Source: JACKFE01 sp050248735
GTDB lineage: Bacteria > Nitrospirota > Nitrospiria > Nitrospirales > UBA8639
NCBI GenBank assembly: GCA_050248735.1
Contig: JBFWRU010000011.1
Location: forward strand, 1 to 64,000
Reading direction: 5' to 3'
Length of the DNA stretch: 64,000 bases
Shown here: positions 17,994 to 26,072 of the stretch, piece by piece
Layout: the number at the start of each line of letters is the position of its first letter
Position numbering within the stretch: the first letter of the stretch is position 1
The notes under the pieces: model-generated
Databases searched by the model: none
Seen by the model: the letters and a program-made list of their open reading frames with translations, nothing else
Told to the model about the DNA's origin: nothing
Position numbers and translations under genes: made by a program

Positions 17994-18713
17994 ATGAAAA
18001 CCTCGCTCAACGCAGAAGAACTGAACACGCTCAATCAATCTCTTGAGGGAGAGCCTCCCCAAGAGATCATGCGGGAAGCCATTCAACGTTTCGGGGACCA
18101 GCTCATCCTGGCCTGTAGTTTTGGGGCCGAGGATGTAGTTCTCGCGGATATGATGTTCCGGATCAATCCTCAAGGAACACTGTTTTACCTGGATACGGAC
18201 TTTCTGTTTCCCGAAACCTACGCCGTTCGGGAACGACTCATTCAACGCTATCACTTACAGGCCGACCAAATCATTCGCATGAAATCCGCCCTGACCCCGG
18301 AGGAACAGGCGACCCAATATGGCGAAGCCCTTTGGCTCCGAGATCCTGATCAATGCTGCAAACTTCGAAAAGTGGATTCTCTGACAAAGATTCTGCAGCA
18401 CTATCAAGCGTGGATCACCGGCATCCGACGCGATCAATCGCCTACCCGGGCCACGGCCAAAATCGTCGAATGGGACACGAAGTTCGGGTTGGTGAAATGG
18501 AATCCCCTGGCCGCCTGGTCATGGGATCAAGTCTGGGCCTACATTCGGGAATATGATGTTCCCTACAATGAGCTACATGATCAGCATTTTCCCAGTATCG
18601 GCTGTACCCATTGTACGGCTCCGGTGCTGCCGGGAGAAAATCCCCGTTCCGGCCGGTGGAAACAGTTCGCCAAGACAGAATGCGGCCTTCATCCTGTGAA
18701 ACAGACAGATTGA
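17994..18713 (+). CDS. cysH: adenylyl-sulfate (APS) reductase, assimilatory, 4Fe-4S type
   Basis: A thioredoxin-dependent CysH-family enzyme reducing activated sulfate to sulfite. It has 239 residues. The PP-loop-type start LILACSFGAEDVVL binds the nucleotide; LDTDFLFPETY follows. The iron-sulfur ligand pairs C121-C122 (DQCCKLRKV) and C204/C207 (GCTHC) mark the APS-using form rather than the cluster-free PAPS reductase. The catalytic Cys is C230 in ECGLH. Use of APS directly means no APS kinase is needed, which fits the degenerate kinase tail on CysN in this operon. The gene follows the sulfite reductase by 18 bp. Confidence 0.94.
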   Translation: MKTSLNAEELNTLNQSLEGEPPQEIMREAIQRFGDQLILACSFGAEDVVLADMMFRINPQGTLFYLDTDFLFPETYAVRERLIQRYHLQADQIIRMKSALTPEEQATQYGEALWLRDPDQCCKLRKVDSLTKILQHYQAWITGIRRDQSPTRATAKIVEWDTKFGLVKWNPLAAWSWDQVWAYIREYDVPYNELHDQHFPSIGCTHCTAPVLPGENPRSGRWKQFAKTECGLHPVKQTD

Positions 18714-18772
18714 AGGATAGCCACATTCATTTCGATTTTTTCCAACAAACAGACCGTTAAGTGGAGGTAGCA

Positions 18773-19186
18773 GTGAAAAAGATCGCGATTATTATTACTC
18801 GAGGGGGATATAACAATCTCTTACAGGCTTGCGAATGGGTGGGGTTGGCTGCGGCCTCAGGGATGGAAGTCAGCGGGTTTTTTCGCGATGAGGCCGCAGG
18901 ACGTATGACCCAGGCCAAAGTGAAAGAACTCACGATGTCCAATGAATATCGAGGCCGGGAAGCCCAGGTCCGCGAGATACTTCGCCAATCTCACAAGGAA
19001 CACCTGCCGACGTTGATGCAACAGGCCAAGGAGACCGGCAATGTCAAATTTTCCGTCTGCAAGGATTCCCTCGGTTATTTTGACATCAGGGTTGAAGAGC
19101 TGATTTCTGAATTGGATGAAGTGCAATCCGCCGAGGCTTTTTGGAAAGAATCTGTCATGTCGGCAGATCAGGTCTTCACGTTTTAA
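18773..19186 (+). CDS. DsrE-like sulfur-relay family protein
   Basis: A 137-residue protein with a DsrE/TusD-like fold pattern: VKKIAIIITRGGYNNLLQACEWVGLAAASG at the start, and a conserved-position cysteine in FSVCKDSLGYFDIRVEELI near residue 100. In DsrE-type proteins such a Cys carries a persulfide. The start is put at the GTG at 18773 behind GGAGGT; an earlier GTG at 18761 overlaps that ribosome-binding site. It lies in the sulfate-assimilation operon between APS reductase and the TrpD-like gene and could pass sulfur to or from the TusA-like domain of the sulfite reductase. That partnership is inference. Confidence 0.8.
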   Translation: MKKIAIIITRGGYNNLLQACEWVGLAAASGMEVSGFFRDEAAGRMTQAKVKELTMSNEYRGREAQVREILRQSHKEHLPTLMQQAKETGNVKFSVCKDSLGYFDIRVEELISELDEVQSAEAFWKESVMSADQVFTF

Positions 19187-19187
19187 C

Positions 19188-20291
19188 ATGCCGACCGAAC
19201 CCATGGAACAACTCATCGCCAAAATCGGCAAGGGGTGGAAAGGGGCTAAAGATCTGACCTGGGAAGAGGCCAAGCGGGCTTTTCATGCCATCGTCAAGGG
19301 AGAGGTCACGGATACCCAAGTAGGAGCCTTTCTCATGGCCATGCGGATCAAGACCGAATCCATTTCTGAATTGGCCGCGTTTACCGCCGCAGCAAGGGAA
19401 TATGCCGCCCCCCTTCAGTTCGCCCAGTCAGCCAGCATGGTCGATGTCCCCCTGTACGGAGAAAAACACCATACTGTCCATATCATCATCGCGGCCAGCC
19501 TGGTCGCCGCCTCAGCCGGGGCAGGCATGTTCCTCCACGGAGTGGATTCCCCTCATTCCTCCTCCGATCTTCCTCGAATTCTGGCCCTACTTGGCATCCC
19601 AGTGGCCCTCTCCGTGTCCGACATGACCCAGCAATTCGCCCAACGACCGTGGGTCTATGGTGACCTCGCAGGATATCACGCTCCCTTAACCCGCTTATTA
19701 GACTTGCGAAAAGAGTTCGGAGTGCAAAATTTGGCTCACCAAGTCGCCAGACTGTTGAACCCGGGTCGTCTTCCTTCTCAAGTCATCGGGATTGCCCATC
19801 CGCCATACCTCGATAAAATGGCTGAGGCCTTGGATATGTTGGGGGCCAAGCGGGCCCTGATCATTCAAGGGGTCGAAGGTTTCCCCGAACTCTCGATATC
19901 GGCACCCTCAACGGCACGGGAATTACGCAGCAGTCATATTTCTCCACTCACGTTTCGTCCACAAGACGCTGGGCTCCGCATTGGCCCCTTCCAGGCCATG
20001 AGTCAGGGAATGGCTACGGAAACCGCCTCTATTCCGGCTCAGGAAGCCGCTCTCATTCACGCACTGGTGAACAACCGACAGCGTGGAGATCAACGAGCCT
20101 GGGTGATTTTGAATGCGGCCTTATTGATTTACGCCGCCGGCGTCGCGCCTTCACTGGCCCAATCCACCCCGGTAGCCATTGAAGCGCTGGATTCCGGCAA
20201 AGCCGGGGCATTGCTCCAGGCCATCGCCAGGGAACCCAAAAGCCAGGAGGGGTTTTCTGCATCCATGTCAACCGCAACGGTGACCACATGA
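19188..20291 (+). CDS. TrpD2-like glycosyltransferase-family protein lacking the PRPP glycine loop
   Basis: Related to anthranilate phosphoribosyltransferase (TrpD/YbiB type), 367 residues. It has the helical N-domain (DLTWEEAKRAFHAIVKGEVTDTQVGAFLMAMRIK) and the alpha/beta domain with GMFLHGVDSPHSSSDLPRILALLGI. The PRPP-binding G-T-G-G-D loop expected before that point is replaced by VPLYGEKHHT, so it is unlikely to be a genuine TrpD. The ATG at 19188 is one base after the stop of the DsrE-like gene; a longer frame overlaps that gene and is rejected. It overlaps cysD by 4 bp (ATGA), so it is a bona fide member of the sulfur operon. Its role is unknown. Confidence 0.8.
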   Translation: MPTEPMEQLIAKIGKGWKGAKDLTWEEAKRAFHAIVKGEVTDTQVGAFLMAMRIKTESISELAAFTAAAREYAAPLQFAQSASMVDVPLYGEKHHTVHIIIAASLVAASAGAGMFLHGVDSPHSSSDLPRILALLGIPVALSVSDMTQQFAQRPWVYGDLAGYHAPLTRLLDLRKEFGVQNLAHQVARLLNPGRLPSQVIGIAHPPYLDKMAEALDMLGAKRALIIQGVEGFPELSISAPSTARELRSSHISPLTFRPQDAGLRIGPFQAMSQGMATETASIPAQEAALIHALVNNRQRGDQRAWVILNAALLIYAAGVAPSLAQSTPVAIEALDSGKAGALLQAIAREPKSQEGFSASMSTATVTT

Positions 20292-21088
20292 AACATCTCC
20301 GACAACTCGAAGACCAAAGCGTGTTCATCCTTCGGGAAGCCTATAAAAACTTTGACAACTTAGCCATGCTCTGGTCGATGGGCAAAGATTCGACCGTCCT
20401 TCTCTGGCTGGCCCGTAAGGCCTTTTTTGGTCATGTCCCTTTTCCCTTACTTCATGTCGACACCAGCTTTAAAATTCCTGAAATGATTGAATACCGTGAC
20501 CGAATCGCACGAGAGTGGCGGTTAAATCTGGTGGTCGGCCAAAATAAAAAAGCGTTGGCCGAAGGCATGAATCACACCAGGGGCCGGGTGGAATGTTGTA
20601 CCGCCTTAAAAACCCAAGGGTTGAAACAGTTACTCGAAGAGAAGGGCTATACCGGGGTGATTCTGGGTGTGAGATCGGACGAAGATAGCACCAGGGCAAA
20701 GGAACGCTATTTTTCTCCACGGGACAAAAACAATGAATGGGATTTCCGAGATCAGCCGCCGGAACTCTGGGATCAATATAAAATTTCCTTCCCCCCCGGC
20801 ACCCATATCCGCATTCATCCCCTATTGGACTGGACCGAGATCAACATTTGGGAATACATCAAATTGGAAAACATCCCCTTTCTCGATCACCTGTATTTAG
20901 ATCAGGGAACCGGGAAACGCTATCGCAGCCTGGGGTGCGCCCCCTGCACCTTCCCGATTGAGTCCACCTCAAAAAATGTGGATGAGGTGATTATCGAATT
21001 ACGGAACACCAAAGTGGCGGAACGGGCCGGCCGCGCACAGGACGAAGGCCGGGGGATGGAACAATTACGCAAAGACGGATACATGTAA
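20288..21088 (+). CDS. cysD: sulfate adenylyltransferase subunit 2
   Basis: The catalytic PP-loop subunit of ATP sulfurylase, forming APS from ATP and sulfate together with the CysN GTPase. It has 266 residues. The PP-loop AMLWSMGKDSTVLLWLARKAF lies near residue 28, followed by LHVDTSFKIPEMIEYRD, GVRSDEDSTRAKERYFSPR, and the C-terminal YRSLGCAPCTFPIES and RAGRAQDEGRGMEQLRKDGYM typical of CysD. Its ATG overlaps the stop of the TrpD-like gene (ATGA), and cysN begins 3 bp after its stop, so the three genes are translationally coupled. Confidence 0.97.
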   Translation: MKHLRQLEDQSVFILREAYKNFDNLAMLWSMGKDSTVLLWLARKAFFGHVPFPLLHVDTSFKIPEMIEYRDRIAREWRLNLVVGQNKKALAEGMNHTRGRVECCTALKTQGLKQLLEEKGYTGVILGVRSDEDSTRAKERYFSPRDKNNEWDFRDQPPELWDQYKISFPPGTHIRIHPLLDWTEINIWEYIKLENIPFLDHLYLDQGTGKRYRSLGCAPCTFPIESTSKNVDEVIIELRNTKVAERAGRAQDEGRGMEQLRKDGYM

Positions 21089-21090
21089 GC

Positions 21091-22923
21091 ATGACGACCG
21101 ATCCTGCAATGAAAGAGCGAATGAATATCGTGATTGTGGGCCACGTGGACCACGGTAAATCTACCTTATTAGGTCGCCTGTACGCCGATACCGGAACCCT
21201 TCCGACCGGCAAGATCGAAAAAATTCAAGCCATTTGCCAACAACAAGGCAAAGAGTTCGAATACGCGTTTCTCTTTGATTCCTTTTTGGAGGAGCAACAA
21301 CAAGGCATTACGATCGACACCGCCCGTACCTTTTTTTCATGGGGAGGGCGTCAATACATCATCATCGACGCCCCCGGACACAAGGAATTCCTGAAAAACA
21401 TGGTCTCGGGTGCCGCAAGAGCCGAAGCCGCATTGCTGATCATCGATGCCCTCGAAGGCGTCCGTGATCAATCCAAACGGCATGGGCTCCTACTCTCCAT
21501 GCTTGGGGTTAAGCAGGTCACCGTTGTCGTGAACAAAATGGATTTAGTGGGCTACCGGGAAGACATTTTCAGAGGGATTGAAAAGGAGTACCGGGATTTC
21601 TTAAATCAACTGAATGTCACGCCACAATATGTGATTCCCGCCAGCGCGAAACTTGGGGTGAATATTGCCCAGGCCAGCCCTGAAACGCCCTGGTATACCG
21701 GCCCCTCGGTGTTGGATTCTCTGGCACACTTCAGCCTGGAAACGACGCTTACGGAAAAGCCGCTACGGCTGCCTATTCAAGATGTCTATAAATTTGATGC
21801 CCGCCGAATCCTGGTGGGCCGCATCACCGCCGGAAAGCTGAAAATCGGCGACCGCCTGGTGTTTTCACCATCCAACAAGTCAGCCAACATTCAAACCATT
21901 GAAGCGTTTAATATCGATCCACCACCCACGCAAGCCGTGGCCGGGCAGTCCGTCGGCATCACCCTGGACGAACAAATTTTCGTGGAGCGTGGACAAATCG
22001 CCGCCCAGGAAACCGACCGCCCGCTCGTCTCCACCCGGATACGCGCCAATCTGTTCTGGCTGGGCAAACGACCACTGGAAACGCGACGACCGTATAGCCT
22101 GCGGATGGCCACCCGTGAAGTGTCATGCGAAATTGCCAAAATTCACCGGATTGTGGATGCCAACAATTTGAATGACCGGCACACCCAAACCAGTGTACAA
22201 CGAAACGAAGTAGCAGACATCACGCTCCGGACCAAGACACCCATTGCGTTTGATCTCTATACCAGCTTTGAAACGACGGGACGCTTCGTGTTGGTGGATG
22301 ACTATGATGTGGCAGGGGGCGGCATTATCACCGAATTGGTGCATGACGAGCAGGAGAGCTTTCGCACGGAAGCCCGGGAACGGGATTCTGCCTGGGTCAA
22401 AGGCGATGTCGGCACGGCCGATCGCGCAAAACAGTATGGACACCAAGCGGCGGTGTTATTGTTGACCGGACCCGATACGACCGCCAAAGGATTTCTGGCA
22501 CGCAAACTCGAAACCGTGTTGGTGGCCGAAGGACGTCACGCCTACTTGTTATCGCCGGAAAACCTTCAACGCGGTCTTGATGCGGACCTGGAGGACACCA
22601 AACCCGACGAAGCCATCCGGCGTTTTGGAGAAGTCATCAGGCTCCTTACCGATACCGGCTCGTTGGTTATTTCCACTACCAACGCCTTCCCGCAAGCCAA
22701 CCGCCAACTGGTCCAAACGTTACAAACACTCGTCAACCCCATTCCGGTCATCACCATCCATATGGCCAAGGACCTTACCGGACCTCAACCCGATACCGAC
22801 TTGGCCTTTGCAGGACCGGAAAATTTTGATGACTGCACGCACTCCATTATCGAATTACTCAAAACTCGCGGCATTCTGGGCGAACCCTCCAGAGGACATT
22901 CGGAATTTCAATTTTCCATATAG
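21091..22923 (+). CDS. cysN: sulfate adenylyltransferase subunit 1 with degenerate APS-kinase-like domain
   Basis: GTPase subunit that drives APS formation by CysD. GTP-binding motifs are intact: GHVDHGKS (17-24), DAPGH (93-97) and NKMD (148-151), followed by EF-Tu-like beta domains to about residue 445. Residues about 447-610 align in shape with a CysC APS kinase, but the P-loop is TGPDTTAKG instead of TG-x-S-G-x-G-K-S and the DGDN motif is SPEN. The tail is thus probably not a kinase. That is coherent with an APS (not PAPS) reductase in the same operon. It is the last gene of the sulfur operon; a divergent function of the tail (nucleotide sensing, structural) is possible. Confidence 0.94.
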   Translation: MTTDPAMKERMNIVIVGHVDHGKSTLLGRLYADTGTLPTGKIEKIQAICQQQGKEFEYAFLFDSFLEEQQQGITIDTARTFFSWGGRQYIIIDAPGHKEFLKNMVSGAARAEAALLIIDALEGVRDQSKRHGLLLSMLGVKQVTVVVNKMDLVGYREDIFRGIEKEYRDFLNQLNVTPQYVIPASAKLGVNIAQASPETPWYTGPSVLDSLAHFSLETTLTEKPLRLPIQDVYKFDARRILVGRITAGKLKIGDRLVFSPSNKSANIQTIEAFNIDPPPTQAVAGQSVGITLDEQIFVERGQIAAQETDRPLVSTRIRANLFWLGKRPLETRRPYSLRMATREVSCEIAKIHRIVDANNLNDRHTQTSVQRNEVADITLRTKTPIAFDLYTSFETTGRFVLVDDYDVAGGGIITELVHDEQESFRTEARERDSAWVKGDVGTADRAKQYGHQAAVLLLTGPDTTAKGFLARKLETVLVAEGRHAYLLSPENLQRGLDADLEDTKPDEAIRRFGEVIRLLTDTGSLVISTTNAFPQANRQLVQTLQTLVNPIPVITIHMAKDLTGPQPDTDLAFAGPENFDDCTHSIIELLKTRGILGEPSRGHSEFQFSI

Positions 22924-23111
22924 CTCCCTCGATTTCCCGTTCTGATTTCTTCACCATACCCCCTTATTCCTGAAGCGCGGCAAGAGGGGACAGGCCGGAT
23001 AAGCTTTTCCAACGGATTGATCCGCCACTTTCATCATTGTAGACTCTCCCTCATTCATGGCATTTTGTGGTCGGCACAATAACCGGCGAATACACATCAG
23101 GGAGCTTGTTT

Positions 23112-23681
23112 ATGGACAAGGTCAGCGATTATGTGTTTGTGACGAATGTGATCCCTCCTCCCATTTGTGAAGGGGTGTTGAATGACATCCAAGGCAAAGA
23201 ATGGACAAAACACTCCTGGTACAGTTACGGAGCCGATCATTATGCCTCCGAGAAAGAAAAGGAATTAGACGTACAAAACGGCACCCAAGCGCTACAGGAC
23301 ACCCTTGGTCCCTTTATTTTCAAAGCCCTTCAGGGATATATGCTGAAATATGTGCCGCAAAAGGACGAAAAAATAAAAGGTTTCATCAAGACGTTTACCC
23401 CGATCCGATTTAACCGGTATTCCACAGGCACCATGATGCGGGAACATTACGACCATATCCACTCCCTCTTTGATGGACAGCGAAAAGGCATCCCTATCCT
23501 CAGTATCCTGGGCGTGCTGAATGCAGGCTATGAAGGCGGAGAGTTTGTGTTCTTCGGCCACCACGAGGTGCCGTTGAAGGCAGGGGATATCATGGTGTTT
23601 CCCTCAAATTTCATGTACCCGCATGAAGTAAAAGAAGTCACCAAAGGCGAACGCTATACGTTTGTGGCTTGGGCTTTCTAA
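23112..23681 (+). CDS. 2-oxoglutarate/Fe(II)-dependent oxygenase (prolyl-4-hydroxylase-like)
   Basis: Cytosolic dioxygenase of the 2OG-Fe(II) family, 189 residues from the ATG at 23112 (GGGAG ribosome-binding site); the upstream GTG at 23067 is less likely. The iron triad is visible: H and D in MREHYDHIHSLF and the distal H in MYPHEVKEV. The 2OG-binding Arg lies 8-10 residues later in GERYTFVAWAF. The strand GGEFVFFGHHEVPLKAGDIMVFPS is characteristic of P4H/PiuC-type proteins. The substrate is not evident. It starts about 190 bp after the sulfur operon and may be a separate transcript. Confidence 0.88.
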   Translation: MDKVSDYVFVTNVIPPPICEGVLNDIQGKEWTKHSWYSYGADHYASEKEKELDVQNGTQALQDTLGPFIFKALQGYMLKYVPQKDEKIKGFIKTFTPIRFNRYSTGTMMREHYDHIHSLFDGQRKGIPILSILGVLNAGYEGGEFVFFGHHEVPLKAGDIMVFPSNFMYPHEVKEVTKGERYTFVAWAF

Positions 23682-23790
23682 GAAAGTGGATAAGACATAG
23701 AGCTAAGGGTTAGGGAAATTTTTCATGAATAACCTTGAGTACAATGGAAATGCTTTTCTCCATGCCTGGCTTAATTGTTCCCTCGACAAT

Positions 23791-24111
23791 TCAAGCAGGA
23801 GAGGATAGTTTTAAGCCTGCGATCCCTGCAATGATCGCCACAATACACAAAATCCTGACTGCGGTCCTCGGTTCATCAAATAAGACGATTCCCAAAATCA
23901 CCGTCCCCACTGCACCGATCCCCGTCCAAATGGCATAGGCCGTGCCCATGGGGATTTCCCGGAGCGCAAAAGACATGCAGACCATACTGATCCCCATGGC
24001 CAACACCGTGGCCACGCTGGGACCCAAGCGGGTAAATCCGTCGGTATACTTCAGGGCCGTAGCCCAGACAATCTCAAAAAATCCCGCCACAAATAACAAC
24101 ATCCAGGCCAT
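23791..24111 (-). CDS. sugE: SMR-family transporter, guanidinium exporter type
   Basis: A 106-residue small multidrug resistance protein with four hydrophobic helices. The first helix has the essential Glu in FFEIVWATALKY, and the pattern WATALKYTDGFTRLGPS and IPMGTAYAIWTGIGAVG matches the Gdx (SugE) branch, which exports guanidinium in exchange for protons, rather than EmrE. It probably acts as a dual-topology dimer in the inner membrane. No guanidine riboswitch could be recognised upstream (minus strand, 24112-24340). Confidence 0.9.
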   Translation of the reverse strand: MAWMLLFVAGFFEIVWATALKYTDGFTRLGPSVATVLAMGISMVCMSFALREIPMGTAYAIWTGIGAVGTVILGIVLFDEPRTAVRILCIVAIIAGIAGLKLSSPA

Positions 24112-24568
24112 ATCCTCATTCTCCTTCCTGATAACGTGAATCCATAATTTTCAGTAGAAAGCCATTACAAGTATTCCCTGCTTGTATACCAAAGAGAACG
24201 GTGAAAAGTACGGCCTGGATGAATTTTAGGCCGAAATCGAGGAATGGAATCGACAAGGGCGATTGAAGAATCGATCCACTGGAAGTGCAAAAACGAGGAA
24301 AGGGTAGCAAGCGTACCCTCACTGATTCGGTTGGTTTTATTACTAATCGCTCATGATGGAGAAAACCAACAAGCAGCTATTCTTACCCACAGATTCCTAA
24401 AAAATATTGGGATGAACCCATCGTTTCATCCTCTCACTTGATCCGAGCCATCAGATGGTTATCTTGAGAGAGAGAATGAATTGATCCCTTGAGTGGCATA
24501 CGGCTCTATTCTGGGGTAAACTGAAAAGAGAGTACTGCAAGCTTGAAAAAAGATTCACCATTAACAAT
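24112..24568. other. 457-bp intergenic region between the SMR gene and tmRNA
   Basis: The region should contain the divergent promoters of the SMR gene and ssrA. No convincing -35/-10 pair at the right distance from the tmRNA 5' end was identified, and a 65-codon open frame at 24244-24441 has no coding character. Confidence 0.45.
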
Positions 24569-25176
24569 GGGGGTGACTGGCTTCGACGGGAATCAAGAGG
24601 TCAACAGAGCGTGTCGAGCTCTCGGAGTCTCGTAAAACCTTCGGGAAAACCTTAAGTGCCAACGATAATTTGGCTCTCGCGGCTTAATTGACCGCGACGT
24701 CTCTCCTCTCTTTGTCTGCGGGGGAGGAAGGGGCGTCACACTGCAGACTGGTCCAAAGCTGGTGCTCAGCGGCGGCGGACGAGAACACTCTGGGCTAGCG
24801 GGGGCTCTAAGCCGGTCGGTGGGCGTGGGTCACTGCGAATAACAAATCATCGGCTACACACGTAGGGCTGTTGCGCTGAATGTTCTCGGACAGGGGTTCG
24901 ATTAACAAACATGGTCGCCCCGGGGAGCAATCCTCGGGTGAACACGGGGCTCATTCGGTGAACCCTACCGCCCGGAATACCGGGTCATGGCAACGCCGAG
25001 GGGTCGAAGGAGGCTAACTTCTTTGGCCCTGTAGAGACTCAGAGACCCGCTGGTCGTCAGATGAGCGGGCACTCGGAGCATCGCAAGATGCTAAGACGCC
25101 CCGCATCCCACGTGGATGAAGGCATAGTCCGGCCCACGCTGAAAAGCATGGAATATCCGTCCCCTCACCTCCACCA
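24569..25176 (+). ncRNA. ssrA: tmRNA (ssrA) interrupted by a group I intron
   Basis: Rescues stalled ribosomes by trans-translation. The 5' end GGGGGTG (24569-24575) pairs with CACCTCC (25166-25172) as the acceptor stem, followed by discriminator A and encoded CCA ending at 25176. The 5' sequence GACTGGCTTCGACGGG is the tmRNA hallmark. The tag reading frame is at 24658-24687: GCC AAC GAT AAT TTG GCT CTC GCG GCT TAA, giving the peptide ANDNLALAA. The T-arm is split: AGGGG-TTCGAT at 24892-24902 and T-CCCCT at 25160-25165. Removing 24903-25159 restores a perfect 5-bp T-stem and seven-base loop and leaves a 351-nt RNA, the normal size. Confidence 0.95.
24903..25159 (+). mobile_element. group I self-splicing intron in the tmRNA T-loop
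   Basis: The 257-nt insert has hallmarks of a group I intron. The 5' exon ends in U (24902) and the insert ends in G (25159), as the splice chemistry requires. An internal guide GTCG-CCCC (24914-24921) can pair with exon CGAU and GGGG, with G opposite the terminal U. The core R-like element GACTCAGAGACCC is at 25036-25048 and the S element AAGGCATAGTCC at 25119-25130. It contains no open frame. Boundaries are inferred from exon restoration and could shift by one base. Group I introns at this tmRNA site are known from Clostridium botulinum. Confidence 0.88.
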
Positions 25177-25180
25177 ATCG

Positions 25181-25214
25181 GCCTCTGGATCGTATGATCC
25201 AGAGGCTTTTTTTT
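25181..25214 (+). terminator. intrinsic terminator of tmRNA
   Basis: Perfect 11-bp stem GCCTCTGGATC (25181-25191) / GATCCAGAGGC (25196-25206), loop GTAT, then eight T residues (25207-25214), starting four bases after the tmRNA 3' CCA. Confidence 0.95.
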
Positions 25215-25251
25215 ATTATGTCCCCAGCCTACAATGCCGCAGGGATTGTCA

Positions 25252-25710
25252 ATGATATACCAAACCGTAAAAACGCCATCAGCTCTGGAGGCAGGCTATC
25301 TCGCGGGGCTCATCGATGGAGAAGGCACAATCACCCTGTCGAGAAGAAATCTCAACAAACACTGAGCCTTGGTCATAACCGTCAACAGTACGGAACTGAG
25401 CATTTTGAAATATGTTCAGGCACTCACCGGAGTGGGCAAGATCACCAACAAACGGATTACCAAAGCCAACCACACCCCCAGCTTTACCTATCAAGTCGCC
25501 AACCACCAGGCACTGGACATCTTAAAACAAATCGCGGCCCATCTTAGATCATATAAAGCCGATCGTGCCCGCTTAGCCCTTCAAGACTATACCCGACTCA
25601 CACCAAGAAATGGCCGATACTCATCCGTTCAGCTTCAAGAACGAACACGGTTTATTGAAAAATTTTTGACCATACGAGCAGATACTGTGAGAGCATTGCC
25701 CAGGGAATAA
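25252..25710 (+). pseudogene. LAGLIDADG homing endonuclease, interrupted by an in-frame TGA
   Basis: From the ATG at 25252 the frame reads into GYLAGLIDGEGTITLSRRN, the single LAGLIDADG signature, at residues 15-33, then hits TGA at 25363-25365 (codon 38). The same frame continues for 115 more codons with typical family sequence: ALVITVNSTELSILKYVQAL, GKITNKRI, FTYQVANHQALDILKQIAAHLR and a final LQERTRFIEKF. The total would be 152 residues, right for a single-motif enzyme. A CGA to TGA transition is a simple explanation, since Arg suits that position. It lies directly behind the tmRNA terminator, outside the intron, and may be the former mobility partner of the intron. Confidence 0.85.
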
Positions 25711-26072
25711 AATTTTTCCCATGGGCTCCCCCATACTTCTTCATTCGTCTTCCAACCCTATTCCCTTTGTCCATGTTGAAAAAAGAATTCCCTAAATTTG
25801 ATGGAAACAGACCAAACAAATGGTATATTTCACCAAATCTTTCATAAGGATACAGTGTGGGCACCCCTTAAACAGGTCACTTATGAGCACAGGAACCAGC
25901 ACCAACAAATGCGGTGTTGACTAGAATAGAACGTTCGGCTTTGAAAAACTGATGGCAATGGAATTACCAATTCTAACGCTTGAAATAAAATTTTTGTGAA
26001 TTCTTTGCAGACCCAGATTTCCAGACTCCTGTTCCCCAGACAGGAACAGGTTATTTCACAAACGGTCTAACG
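25711..26072. other. intergenic region with an inverted repeat before the SIR2 gene
   Basis: No gene seen. A perfect 8-bp inverted repeat, CCTGTTCC (26028-26035) and GGAACAGG (26043-26050) with a 7-base spacer, ends 22 bp before the SIR2 ATG; it could be an operator or a leader hairpin. Confidence 0.4.

Noticed and set aside
24112..24340. Guanidine riboswitch upstream of the SMR (Gdx-type) gene
   Set aside because: No ykkC or mini-ykkC core (paired ACGR loops) could be found in the minus-strand leader.
24244..24441. 65-codon open frame between the SMR gene and tmRNA
   Set aside because: No ribosome-binding site or coding character; probably chance.
25194..25547. 117-codon open frame over the homing-endonuclease region
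   Set aside because: Its composition (His/Gln/Arg-rich) is that of a shadow frame; the LAGLIDADG frame is the real one.
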